Below, piece after piece: positions 36,567-47,481 of a stretch of DNA of 64,000 nucleotides. Both the position numbers and the translations under genes were made by a program. Every line of letters begins with the position of its first letter. Position 1 is the first letter of the stretch. This DNA comes from Hemibagrus wyckioides (taxonomy: Eukaryota > Chordata > Actinopteri > Siluriformes > Bagridae). The stretch covers positions 28,544,401 to 28,608,400 of the forward strand of contig NC_080716.1 in the NCBI RefSeq assembly GCF_019097595.1, read 5' to 3'. The notes below the pieces were generated by a model, which saw nothing but the letters and a program-made list of their open reading frames with translations, searched no databases and had not been told where the DNA came from.

Positions 36567-38480
36567 TTTCCTATTTAAAACAAAATGTCTTAATACTGTA
36601 AACTGTTGTTCTCGTTAAAGAATAAGTTTCAACTTTAAATATAGTATTTAAGTATTAATGTTTATGGTTGCAAACATGGTTGTAAGAAATGTATTGAATT
36701 ACCAGTAATCTTTCACAAAACCTAATATAAGCAGAATTTGATGTAAAGTTAAATTTCATGAATGTTCATTTGATTTAACAGATCTCAAGAGTCATCATCA
36801 ACTGTATATGATTTAGTCCAAAAGAGTCAGTTAATCAGTGAAGGTCCACCTGCACGATATCGTCTCCTCACAACCAGAAGTAATCTTGATGAAGAAGGCT
36901 TAGTGAGAAAATGGACATTTGGACAGCGATGTGTCAATATGCAAAACAAAATCCTACTGATGGTAGGAGAAACTGGAACAGGCAAAACTACTCTGATCAA
37001 TGCCATGGCAAATTATATACTTGGGGTGAGGTTTACAGATGACGTGTGGTTTGAAATTACAGAAGAGGGAGGAGATAATCACATGTCAGATCAGTCAAAA
37101 AGTCAAACTATTAAAATCACTGTGTATGAGGTCTTTTCCCAACACAACCCAATCTGTCTTACTATCATTGACACTCCAGGTTATGGAGACACCAGAGGAA
37201 CAAAATATGACAAACAGATTGCTGACAACCTTAGTAAACTGTTCCGCAATGACACTGGAGTGAAAGAAATTGATGCAGTGTGTCTGGTAGTGAAGGCATC
37301 TGAGAATCGGCTCACTGACAGACAGCACTACATCTTTGATGCAGTTTTTTCCTTATTTGGTAAAGATATAGAGAACAACATTGTCATATTTGTCACTCAC
37401 TCAGATGGAATGCCTCCAAAAGATGCTCTTAACGCTATCATGAATGCAGCAATAGCCTGCAGGAAAAATAAAGAAAATGTACCAGAGCATTTCTTATTCA
37501 ACAATCGTCAAACTGAGGAAAGGAGACCGGAGTATAACAGAGCTCTCCAGGCAACTTGGGATCTAGCAGCAGACAGTTTGAAATATTTCTTCTCCTCCCT
37601 GAAAGAACAGAACAGAAAAAGCTTAGAGCAGACTGAAAATGTTTTGATTCAGTCCAAACGACTTGAAGCCTGTATTTCTAATCTACAAAGCCGTATTGAG
37701 TTCGTAGAGGACAAAGTTAATGAACTGACTCAGATCCAGAAAGCCCTTGAGGAAAACCAAGAAAAGATTAAGAAAAAGGAAAACTTTACTTTTACTGTCA
37801 TCAAGTCCTACAAAAAATATGTTTCCCTTTCCCGAAATGCTTCATGGCGGGACAGAAAGGTCACCAGTTGCACTGTATGTAAGGAGAACTGTCATGAATA
37901 TAACTGCTGGTTGACCCCCAATGCTTTGTGGTGTGACGTCATTAAAAGAGAGTACTGCACTTCATGCACAGGTAAATGTCATTTCACTAAACATGTCAGA
38001 GAGAGCAAGAAATATGTTATAGACAAAAAAAAGACCACAATGACATATAATGATCTCAATAGAATTCTACAATTCAAAAGAAACAATAATCCACAATCAG
38101 ATATCAACTTTGACTCAGAGTCCTTTGAAAGTGTAAAACGGGACCTGCAATGCAAAAAGAAACAGGAAGAGGAGAAGTTAAGGATAGAGAGGAGACTGAA
38201 TGAAGAACTGATCAAGACTGTAAAGGAGAAGACTGATCTGCTGGAAGAAGCCTACACCACCATCATGGAACTGTCTGAGATTGCTTTAAAGACAGACTCT
38301 GCTTTCATTGTTCAGTCTCTTGACTTCTTGATCCCTCGAGCTGTGGAAACTGGAGAATACTTTCTTGCTCAGAAACTGAGAGAGCTGAGAGAGATTCCAC
38401 CTGAATCAAAGGAAAGAGTTAATGCTGCAATGGCATATGCAAGAGCAGGTATCAGTAAACTGTTCCTGGGATATAAATGA
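36454..38480 (+). CDS. P-loop GTPase with cysteine-rich module, gene 2 (two coding exons)
   Basis: A paralogue of the gene at 22831-24688. Coding exons are 36454-36464 (ATG GAA ACT AA, followed by a GTGAGT donor) and 36782-38480, giving 569 residues. The 5' exon begins after TTCACAG at 36402. Same parts at the same positions: P-loop GETGTGKT (66-73), DTPGYGDTRG, THSD, coiled coil, and a Cys/His cluster starting CTVCKENCHEYNC. After the cluster the sequence diverges sharply from gene 1 and is longer at the C-terminus, ending in SKLFLGYK. A polyadenylation signal lies at 38562. A noncoding first exon near 34660-34725 (donor CACAG|GTATGT) is possible. Function unknown; a cytosolic GTPase of immune-type expansion is an inference. 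Confidence 0.8.
36515..36570. repeat. (TTTA)n microsatellite in GTPase gene 2 intron
   Basis: About 13 TTTA units between the first and second coding exons of GTPase gene 2. Confidence 0.95.
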
Positions 38481-38567
38481 ATATAGATTAAACATGGCCA
38501 TGTAACATATACAAATGGAATTCTGGACATATATGAACCAGGTCTGCAAGTTTTTTCATTTAATAAA

Positions 38568-41230
38568 ATGAGTTGTGTTTATTTATTAATGTTCTTGTTT
38601 AAGATTTTACTTTGTTTTTGGTAATCATTGAAAATCATTGATGAGCCATTATGATATGATTTTTTTTTTTTACCATGTACCATGTTACCTTTGAAGCTAT
38701 TCTGTTAATGAATAGATCCTTTCAAATTGATTTAACTTAATTAATTTGTTATTAATTCCATTCATTCTAGTGTTCTCTGTGTAACTATCTGTTTATACGA
38801 CTCTCATTAAATATCTTGTAACTGCAATGTTTTGAGACATCTATTTTCACACAAACCTACATCTATCATTTAACATTAAATGCTCAGTAATTCATATTTT
38901 AGTTGATAATAATAAGAACTATTATGGTTAGAAGGTAAATTTACAACTTACCTTTTAAAAAACATAAATAATCTGCTATAATATTTGCATTCTGTTTCAC
39001 AAGTGTTAACATTGATTGAGTACTTGGTTTGTCATGGGGCTGAAGGGGGATGCTGATTTCTTTATTTCAGTGCTGAACCAAGCTACTGGGTTGAAAGAGA
39101 GGAACATAAACTGTGGAAAAGTGAAACAAACTATCACACTATCAATTTCAAAGATGAGACCAAAGACTCAAAACCTGTAGGATTACCTTCAGCTAGTCTG
39201 GAAGGGAAATGTCCAAGATATTCATGATAGCATTATCCTATAATACATAAGTAGTAGTAAAATAAGTTAATAAGTAGCTAATGAAATGTACCATATAAAA
39301 TGTACTGGTAAACAACAGTCAACATTTAAACTTTTATAATAATAAACATTTATAAACATAAATAATAAACATTTATGACTTATTTTTGGGTTCACTGTTT
39401 CGAAAAGCTTCTGCAATGTCCACCAGCATAGAGAATTACTAAGTAACAGTAGTAGTTAAAAGTGGTACCGTCCACAGTGGAGGTATTCTAAAAAGAAATT
39501 TACGTATGTATGTGAGGGTTAAGGTAATATATTTTTGATAATTTAAAATACTAACTGGAATTATATTGTCCAAATTACATTCAGAAACCCTTCAATGGCA
39601 TAAGAATATGTCCATTTTACTGTAGTGTCTGCTGCAAGCAAATTCATCATTACACTCTGTGGAAAAAAAACAACAATTTTGGGAAGAGAATAAATTTAGT
39701 ACAGGGAAACAATGTAGTCAAAACTGGAATAGAGTAATTTTTCATTTGTTTGGCTGCAGAAATCTGTGCTTGTTTCTAGTTACTGTTCTTTGCTAGTGGA
39801 GTTTGTGAGGGTTCGATGCAGGCCATTTTATTTACCTCGGGAATGCACCACTGAGCTTCATCCCAGAGCCTTAACCCTTTAAGCTACCACCACACTTAGG
39901 AAAGAGACTAAGGGCTGGAAGAAAAAAGCTTCAAAAGAACAAATAGAAAAATAAAATGTCAGGAAGAACTGACTCAGAAATGAATACACTCTACTCTTCT
40001 GAAAGCTAGGACCTGGGGGTAGACAGAGAAACTCTACAAGATCCAAAACCTTTGGTTTGACAAAGCAAAAAAGCTTGAGATGAACAAATTTTTAATCAAA
40101 TTACCTACTCAGTCTCAGTACAACATATGATAAGGAAAACTCAAGACTGAACATTTGAACAATTTAAAAGCAGTCATTAAAGGTTGAAGCTGATTATTAC
40201 TATTGAGTGGCAGTTCGCTGTCTCCCTCTGGTGTCAAGCTATGGATATCTGTCCTTTTCAATAATGGAGTTAGGTTGCAAAATATGTTTAATATTTGTCC
40301 CCTCTGTTTATTAAAATTTTACACCAGACGTCACTCAGAATTTCAAAGCTTCATTAATATGCACTGTTTTTTGCAAAGTTTAAATATAATGTGCAAATGT
40401 CTGTACTGACTGTCTGTTGTCATCACTACTTCTGACCAAATAAAACTTGCAATAAAAGTCAGAATTGCAGCTGACCTCAGTTATGCAATAAGGAATAATT
40501 ATTGTACTTTGCAGGCTCTAAAAATAATGAACATAGTACAAATGGTAGAATAAACACAAGCAACCATTTGTGTGTAAACATTAACCACATATGCTAGATC
40601 ATGCATGAATCTATACGTTGGAATCATAATATTGATTTTTGTTCCAGACACAAGAGGACTTAAGAGCATTTAGAGTGTATTTAAGTAAGGTGATGATTGG
40701 TTACAGGTGTTGCATAGGAGGTGAAAATGAAAAGAACATTTAAAGAATACATGGGTAATAGAGAATTTGAAAGTGAGCTGAAAAGTATGTTTGAAAAGTT
40801 TAAAATACATTGCAAAGAAAGAAACAAAAAAACAAAACAAAGAGTTTATGATTGCTCTAGAGCCTGATGAAGGGAAAAACATGCATGAAACATGGTTCAA
40901 AGCAAAGCTTTTTATGTATTTTTTTAAGTTGTATGAAAAAAATGTGCTTAAATGCAAGGTGCTAAGCACTTTCATTGTTAACAGATGTCTGAAACCACAT
41001 AATTCTGGACAACCTGTTTGCCCAACAACACCATTTTTCAGATAGAAGTGGATGTGGATCTGTGATCTACTTAAGACTACAGAATTGTAACAGTGCTGTT
41101 CACATCTGCCAGTAAAACCAGATACTGTACCATTCCTTTTTTAGGGAACAACTTTAGCTTTGAACTGGTAAATTCTTGTTCTTGGACTGACAGCACATCT
41201 GCCCTGAAAATATATTAGGAATGAAAAAAA
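38568..41230. other. Spacer, no gene recognised
   Basis: AT-rich sequence with short frames only. Nothing here resembles a known family to me. The stretch 40690-41050 has loosely coding-like lysine-rich frames but no motif. Confidence 0.4.
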
Positions 41231-41236
41231 GAAATT

Positions 41237-41970
41237 TTGTACCTTTGTGGCATACAGGATTTCTTCAGTCAGAGAAAATTCAGATGTTACACAGTGGAGG
41301 TAAATTCATACTTCACAAAACCCTGCAGATGGTGCATCCAAGGGAAAAACTGTACAGAAGTTCATAGCCAGCAAGAGATGGTTAAATGGACCAGAGTTTC
41401 TGAAAGAAGCAATTCAAAGTGGTCAAAATACAACACTGAATCAAGCATTACTGATGATGATCCAGAACTCAAGAAAGAGCTCTAAACAAATGTTCTATGT
41501 GTTGCGGACACCAAGAATGCAACCCATAGGCTGATAAATTACTTTTCTGATTAGAAAAGAATCAGAAAGACAACAGTTGTATAATGAGTGTAATGTGTAA
41601 TGAAAATTTCTATGTGAAATAACCTACCAAAAAGAAAACAACGGATAATGACATTAAATGATTCCAATTTGTTGGAACAAGCCAAAGCTTTTGGCTATCT
41701 ACAAATGACTTTTCTGAGGCAGAAAACATCTATTATCCAGTTCTGAAGTTAGAAAAGACAGAGCTATTCAACAACTAAGTCCCATTTTAGAAGATTATAG
41801 ATTTCTAAGAATCAGTGGGAGGTTATGCAAAGCTTCTATGCCCGAAGAAATGAAACATCCTAATATTGTATCTAAAGATCAACAAATTTCCAAACTGATT
41901 CTTAGGCATATTCATGTACAGAGTGTCCACAGAAGAAACCCTATGCTCTCTATATTAAGAGAATATGTAT
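41237..41970 (+). pseudogene. BEL/Pao retrotransposon pol fragment
   Basis: The first part contains ESSITDDDPELKKEL and, after a stop, DTKNATHRLINYFSD. The last part (41778-41967) contains YRFLRISGRLCKASMPEEMK, HPNIVSKDQQISKLILRHIH and LSILREY. This is the order found in BEL/Pao Pol between RNase H and integrase: a GGRL-A-x-MP-x-x-x-K-HP-x-I-L motif followed by the zinc-binding H-x-H region. The middle is shifted in frame. No other part of the element is visible. Confidence 0.7.
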
Positions 41971-41993
41971 ATATATATGGTAAATAAATATGT

Positions 41994-42310
41994 ATGGTAA
42001 CTTACTCCTCATACACTTCCGATAAAGAGGATTTCTTCTCTAATATCAAGCATGTGTGCACACAGGAGACATCCAAACAACTGGATGCATACCTAACATG
42101 TACAGCTGAAGGTATGACTATGCTGACATCTTATCCAGCCTTATCCAACGTGTCACTTAAGCTGAACACAGCCCTCCCTGCCCTCAGTGGCCTGTGAGAG
42201 GCTTTTTATTGCTGCTGGATTGATCTTTAGCCCAAGAAGGGGAGCAATTAATTTGCATAATTTTGAGAACCACCTCCTACTTAAGATGAACAAGGACTTT
42301 TTTAAGTTTG
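41994..42310 (+). pseudogene. hAT transposase C-terminal fragment
   Basis: The frame reads YPALSNVSLKLNTALPALS and then shifts. Out of frame it continues with ERLFIAAGLIFSPRRG and FENHLLLKMNKDFF. This is the hAT dimerisation region (P-A-S-x-x-E-R-L-F and the terminal L-L-L-K-x-N). It is broken by a frameshift near 42195 and lacks the catalytic part. Confidence 0.75.
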
Positions 42311-42319
42311 ACTTATTTG

Positions 42320-43050
42320 ACCATAGTATGATTTCTATCTACTAGTGATCTGAGACATAGTATCATTGTCACAAATATCCATCCATCCATCCATCCATTT
42401 TCTATACCCGCTTTATTCCTAATTAGGTATACATTTACAGTTCTTTGGCTACAGTTATACAGCTACAGTTTTGTTGCAACATGGGGTCTTTTAGTCACAA
42501 GTGACATTTAGGAGAAGTAGTAGAGTGTGTAGATCATCTGTGTGGTTGAAGGAATACAGCAAAGTTACCCGTTGAACATTATACAAGCTTTTGGTTTTGG
42601 TGTTACACTGTAAGTTGTGTGAACCGTTATAATTGCCTGAAGTACTTGGAAAAGTGCATCAGAAGTAAGATAATTTAATTTACTGTGTTGAATATCAGTT
42701 GTAGGGTTAATGTTAGTAACAGTGCACAGTAATAGTTATCTGTTATTTTGGTTACTTAAGTTCTTTACTGACATTGTAATTTGTTGTAACCTTAAAAAAG
42801 TTAAGAAAAAGGAATGTTCAAAATAATAGACTGTGATACGAAGAAACCTTTCAGATGGAAGGTGAAATGCGGTGTTTTGTAATTTAACCATAAAGGTGGA
42901 AGCATACTGCTTTAGTGTAGAGGTGGTGCTTAGTCTTCTCTAAGAAGAAGCTGCAATAGATCGGTGAAAAAGAATGTAGCATGTGCTGAATGAAGAGTCA
43001 AAAGAATCTACTTGTCCAGTTACTGATTATCAAAGGACACTACACTATTG
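42320..43050. other. Spacer with (ATCC)n repeat
   Basis: An ATCC run at about 42377-42398 followed by TTTTCTATACCCGCTTTATT, a common fish simple-repeat context. No gene seen. Confidence 0.5.
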
Positions 43051-43380
43051 AGATGCTTCACGGTGGGACAGAAATGTGACCAGTCGCTCTGTCTGTGAGG
43101 AAAACTGCCATGAGTATAACTGCTGGTGTGCCTGGAATGCTGGGTGGTGTGAGGTCATGAAAAAAATGAAAATGAAAAAGTTGAGCTGGTGATATAAGCC
43201 TAAAACACCATCATGAAACTGTCTGACATTGCTTTTAAGCCAGACTCTGCTTTCATTGTTCAGTCTCTTGACTTCTTGATCCCTTGAGCTGAGGAAACTA
43301 GAAAACTCATCAATGCTCAGAAACTGAGAAAGATGAGGAAAATTCAGCCTGAATCAGAGGAAAGAGTTAATGGCATTTAA
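43051..43380 (+). pseudogene. GTPase family fragment, copy 3
   Basis: Aligns with the Cys-rich module and C-terminus of genes 1 and 2 (ENCHEYNCW, KLSDIAFKPDSAFIVQSLDF, IQPESEERVN). The whole GTPase domain is missing, and the link between the Cys cluster and the C-terminal helix is deleted. In-frame stops (GTGATATAA; CCTTGA in place of the CCTCGA found in genes 1 and 2) confirm it is dead. Confidence 0.85.
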
Positions 43381-43654
43381 GTTTAAACAATACAATTTAA
43401 ACAATAAACACTGATAATGTTTTTATGGGGTAACAAATGAATTCAGGATATTAAACATAGCCATGTAATATGTAATGTAGATATTTCCACACACACAATA
43501 CATATATGGTGCTGTGAAAAAAGTATTTGCCCCATTCCTGTTTTTTTTTTTTGTTTGTTTTTTTTTGCATATTTGTCACACATAAAAGATTCAAATCATC
43601 AAACAAAATTTAGTATTATATTATAATAATTAAAAATATTAAATATTATTATAA

Positions 43655-43718
43655 CATGATGATTTATATATCCATCCTTGCTCACTTTATACTGTATATT
43701 CATATGTATATCTATATA

Positions 43719-43787
<69 letters not shown>

Positions 43788-44000
43788 AAATCCAATTCAT
43801 ATATAGCTTTTATTTATATATATCTGTATATATGTTCATATTGCACTGCTAACTTGCACTTCTGGTTAGATGCTAACTGCATTTCGTTGCCTTGTAACTA
43901 TGTGCAATGACAATAAAGGTGAATCTAATCTAATCTAATCTAATCTAATCTAATCTAATCTAATCTAATCTAATCTAATCTAATCTAATCTAATGATTTC
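43655..44000 (+). mobile_element. LINE 3' end with TA array and (TCTAA)n tail
   Basis: Contains ACTTCTGGTTAGATGCTAAC and GCATTTCGTTGCC, then GTGCAATGACAATAAAGGTG followed by about 14 TCTAA units. The motif plus pentanucleotide tail is typical of the 3' end of fish non-LTR retrotransposons, whose 3' ends consist of short tandem repeats. An internal (TA)n array occupies about 43715-43785. Confidence 0.65.
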
Positions 44001-44036
44001 ATTTATTAAGGGAAAAAAAAGCTGTCCAAACCTACC

Positions 44037-44420
44037 TGTCACAGGCACGCCGGACCCGACCCCGCACCAGCGCACTCACACTCCCGAATATTGATTGAGT
44101 TCATCTGCACCTCATTAGTTTCTTTCCTCCAGTCCCCTATTTAAGAGCACTCTCTCCACTTCTTCCCCGTCTGGTCTCGTTTAGACGCCGACTCTTTATA
44201 GCGCTGACATTCGTGAGCTTTATCACCATAGCTACCGCTACTTCCTGTTTTGCCCCGACTACTACCTTCTCCTCCACGATTACTCACTCAACTCACCTCC
44301 GTGCACGGCATCATCTACCTCCAGCTCCGGCTCACAGTCTCCTCCGTAAAGCTGAGTATTATTTATTTTCAATAAACTTAATACTCCATTACCTGTTCTT
44401 CTCTGGTGTTTTTTGTGACA
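44037..44420 (+). mobile_element. Solo LTR (TGTCACAG...TTTGTGACA)
   Basis: A 384-bp insertion starting TGTCACAGGC and ending TTTTGTGACA, flanked by CTACC on the left and CTACT on the right, a nearly perfect 5-bp target duplication. It contains a CTATTTAAGAG promoter-like box and a late CAATAAACTTA polyadenylation-like signal. The flanking Tc1-like sequence is continuous across it. I cannot tell which LTR family it is. Confidence 0.7.
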
Positions 44421-44907
44421 CTACTTGGCCCTACGTGGAAAAAAGTAATTGCCCCCTAAATCTAATAACTGGTTGTGCCACCCTTTGCAGCAACAACTGT
44501 AATCAAGCGTTTGCCATAACTGGCCATGAGTCTTTCACATCGCTGTGGAGGAATCTTGACCCACTCTTTTTTGCAGAATAGTTTTAATTCAGTCACAATG
44601 GAGGGTTTAGAGCATGAATGGACTGTGTAAGGTCATGCCACAGCATCACAATCGGATTTAAATCCGGACTTTGACTTGGCCACTCCAAAACCTTAATTTT
44701 GTTTTTCTTGAGCCTTTCAGAGGTGGACTTGCTGGTGTGTTTGGGATCATTGTCCTGCTGCATAACCCAAGTGCACTTGAGCTTGAGGTCACAAACTGAC
44801 AGCCAGTGTGGGAGATAATTTTGTAAATGAGGATATATGTATGAGGTGTGTGTTTGATGTAGTGTGAAATAATCGGGGGACAGCAGGAGTGAGTTCTCAG
44901 GTAAGGT

Positions 44908-45372
44908 TTATTCGTTAGGTCGTTTGAGCTTAAGAACAATATAAGGTTTAACACGGCATGTTGGCCTGTCACGGGCCTTGCACACAGGCTGCAAGGGCTT
45001 TGAAGAACAGATAGTTGTATCAATGATGTCAGTCTGGCAGGCCTTCTCTGCGGTACCAGGCTTTCCAAACTTGGACCAATCAATGGCAGAGATGCACCCT
45101 AGATTATTATGGTCAATCTTCGCTCCGCTGGTACCTGGAGCGGCAGTGATCTCATCATGAAGTAAACGCAGCGCGTGCTGGATGGCAATGGTGGTACCAG
45201 GCGAAATATCTAGAGTACATACGTAGAAGACAGCGGATGAATCAGAAAAGCCGTGAAGTGTAGAGTGTAATAAAAGAAAGGGTGTTGGCCCCTGAAGGAC
45301 TGAGAACTTACCCATGCTGTCTCCTGAAGAAGAATGAGGTGTTGGCAAGAGTGAGGCCGAAGACAATCCCAC
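44908..45372 (-). other. Antisense ORF in the 5' LTR, 154 codons
   Basis: An open frame opposite to viral transcription, from MGLSSASLLP to KLKRP, kept open in both LTR copies (the other at 56870-57334) with three residue differences. A donor-like GGTAAGT follows an internal ATG on the same strand. I recognise no family. With so few differences between the LTRs, conservation is not evidence of selection, so this may be chance. Confidence 0.25.
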
Positions 45373-45564
45373 TGGTGGGGGCGGAAATGCCCAATTTTTA
45401 ATATAATGATGTAGGGAAGTTTTAATTATAATGGTATTTGAAAAGTTGTAAATTCAAAGATAATGGTGTAAAAAAGAGTCTAAAAGGTCTAAAAAAAGAA
45501 AGATGGGTGGGATTGTCTAGGCAAAGAACCAGTGACGTGTTGCATTGGGAAGATAAGGGAAATG

Positions 45565-45573
45565 TATATAAAG
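45565..45573 (+). promoter_or_regulatory. Retroviral LTR TATA box (TATATAAAG)
   Basis: A clear TATA box in the 5' LTR, about 90 bp before the polyadenylation signal AATAAA at 45657-45662. This order (TATA, then R, then AATAAA) marks U3/R/U5. Transcription would start near 45595. The same pair lies at 57527-57535 and 57619-57624 in the 3' copy, where the AATAAA would end the transcript. Confidence 0.8.
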
Positions 45574-45779
45574 GCTGTAGTTGGAGTTCCCCGGAGAGAG
45601 GTTGTTGGGACGTTCATGCGTGAGCATCTCAATTCTTGTGTCAGCGCTGATTACAAAATAAAATCTCTTATCTGTATTCATCTTGTCTGCTTGATTGGCT
45701 TATTTAGTTTTGAGACCTTACTAACTATGAATAAAAAATAAGTGTCAAGTAGCAGGTGATAAAAGAGAAGAGTAAAATT

Positions 45780-45921
45780 CCTGGATCCGGGTGGTAGTGA
45801 AAGGAAATAAGAGAAGAAAAGAGAAATATAGTGAAAAATCCCGGATCTAGGTGTAAGAGAAATAAGAGATAAAGAGAATATAAAGAAAAAAAGCGCTGAA
45901 TAGAAAAGTCCTGGATCCAGG
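45780..45921 (+). repeat. Three near-palindromic 12-mers in the retroviral leader
   Basis: CCTGGATCCGGG (45780), CCCGGATCTAGG (45840) and CCTGGATCCAGG (45910) are spaced 60 and 70 bp apart within imperfect A/G-rich repeats. Each is self-complementary or nearly so and followed by GTGGTAG, TGTAAG or CGGTAG. In retroviral leaders such palindromic loops can mediate RNA dimerisation or packaging; that role here is inference. Confidence 0.6.
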
Positions 45922-46623
45922 CGGTAGGAAAATAAAGAAAAAATAAAGAATAAGGAGAGGCCTGCTGTCGGCCTTTGTCTGTTGTCTGTCCTGATTGTAT
46001 TGCATGCAGTGTGTGGGTGTGTTGAGTGCGAGGGGCTGTGTGAGTGTGAGTGCATGAGGAAAATAAATGGTGATTGGATGTGCGCACTGTAAATAGCACT
46101 GTATTAACCTTTTGTCTACTAACACTATTACTGTGAGATTATAGGAAAACCAGTGTGTACATGCATGCACATTGATATGGAATGTGATATATGAAACAGG
46201 TGGGGATGATAGGGCTGAAGTTGAAAAGGAACTGCAACAGAGTGGGAAAATAAGGCAGAAGTCTTTTTGAGAGTAAAGGAATCACCGTGCATGGATGTAA
46301 TTATACTAAGGTTTGATATATATGTTTTAGAGGTGCATTACGTGAGAAATGAAGGGAAAGTAAGGGTAGTGATGGTGTGGACCAGAATAGCCTTTAGAAT
46401 AAATCTTATAGTGAAGCGGGCGTCCACATACCGTAAGTGAGGACCTAGTGCCAAGTGTGAGCTAATGTTTCATCTCAATTTGTTGTGCATTCATTGAATT
46501 GGATGAATACGTGTATCTGTCGCTTGTATAATTGTTCCACCCTCCACTGACGTGAAAGTGTGGTTTGACATCCATGGGGTCCATGTGAAGATGTAGCACA
46601 CCGAAGGACACTACTGCTCCTGA

Positions 46624-47028
46624 ATGGTGGAAGTGTTTGTATCCGCCTACACGGGACGACACCGTGTGAGTGCTTACTTTACTGTTCCGGAGGAACTAAG
46701 TGAGGAAATTCCCAATATTATCACAGAAAGAGCAAAAACTCGCGGATTAGAGCTAAGTCTTAGCAGTCCACTACCATTCAAGCGAATTGGCTATAGGTTT
46801 CCAAATAGGTTTGAAAGGGAGTTCGCGGAGGCAGCACTAGAGTTGTTGAGGAAGGAAGCTGGGAAACTCCTGGTTAGGGTCAATTTAATGTGGCCTATGA
46901 CCCCAAGAGGTCCTCAATACACGGAAGTTTGGATTAGCATGTGGAAGTTGGGGCAGGATCGTAGGTTGTGGAAGTGTTTCATTGCAGGAAGTTTAACAGT
47001 AGACCCTCAGGTGATGATGAAGAATTAA
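46624..47028 (+). CDS. Leader ORF between LTR and gag, possible accessory protein
   Basis: A 134-residue frame starting MVEVFVSAYTG, with no signal peptide, membrane span or Cys motif. It is a mixed basic/acidic, probably soluble protein with a Trp-rich C-terminal third (NLMWPMTPRG, VWISMWKLGQ). I do not recognise it. Its position before gag matches that of orfC in walleye epsilonretroviruses, but no sequence similarity is claimed. It is the longest sense ORF in the 1.75-kb leader. It could also be a chance frame. Confidence 0.45.
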   Translation: MVEVFVSAYTGRHRVSAYFTVPEELSEEIPNIITERAKTRGLELSLSSPLPFKRIGYRFPNRFEREFAEAALELLRKEAGKLLVRVNLMWPMTPRGPQYTEVWISMWKLGQDRRLWKCFIAGSLTVDPQVMMKN

Positions 47029-47481
47029 AAAGAACAAAGGTGTGTGTGTGTGGTAAAAGATTGAGTGCTTTCTGGAGTGGTGGAGAGGTGTGTGTGTGTG
47101 TGCGGGGGCATTGTGCCAAGAAAGAGTGAGTAAGAGCGGAGACATCCCCCCTAGAAGGAGGAATTTCATACAGAATAAGTGAGGGAAAAGAGTTGTACAT
47201 ATGAATAGGCTGAGGAGTTCAGCAGCTAGAGACACGGTTTGTGGACTTGGGACAAAATCAAAAGTGGCTGAAAGCAGGCTTAGCGAGGGAGGGATATTGT
47301 GCAATCAGCAGAAGGGAATACTCAGGAAAAATCCACCTAAAACTTGGGTCTGCATTCTATTGGGCCACTCAGTGAATTGCAAAAAGTGTGACCCAGATAA
47401 TACAACATTACCCTTATTGAAGTATTGAACTATTATATTGACACCATATACTGCATGTGCACTACTGTTTTCTTCAGCTGT

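Larger units (their letters stand above)
43507..44803 (-). mobile_element. Left part of a Tc1-like transposon split by nested insertions
   Basis: A terminal repeat starts near 43507 (GCTGTGAAAAAAGTATTTGC) and a second copy of that motif lies at 44433 (GTGGAAAAAAGTAATTGCCC). The sequence then runs antisense through the C-terminal half of a Tc1-like transposase up to 44803 (GCATAACCCAAGTGCACTTG). The element resumes at 57779 after the endogenous retrovirus. Two other insertions interrupt this left part: a LINE 3' end (43655-44000) and a solo LTR (44037-44420). Confidence 0.8.
44804..45730 (+). repeat. 5' LTR of the endogenous retrovirus (3' end missing)
   Basis: Positions 44892-45730 (839 bp) match 56854-57692 without gaps and with about seven substitutions. 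Upstream, 44804-44891 is present only here. The last 86 bp seen in the 3' copy (57693-57778) are absent; the leader begins instead at 45731 with an A-rich run. If both unique ends belong to the original LTR, its full length would be about 1013 bp. Confidence 0.88.

Noticed and set aside
43922..43994. Regular short array of TCTAA units considered as CRISPR-like
   Set aside because: The units are 5 bp with no spacers, and the array is the tail of a LINE 3' end in a vertebrate genome.
45678..46170. Minus-strand ORFs in the retroviral leader
   Set aside because: Ser/His/Leu/Phe-rich translation of an A/G-rich leader on the opposite strand, with overlapping frames and no motif.
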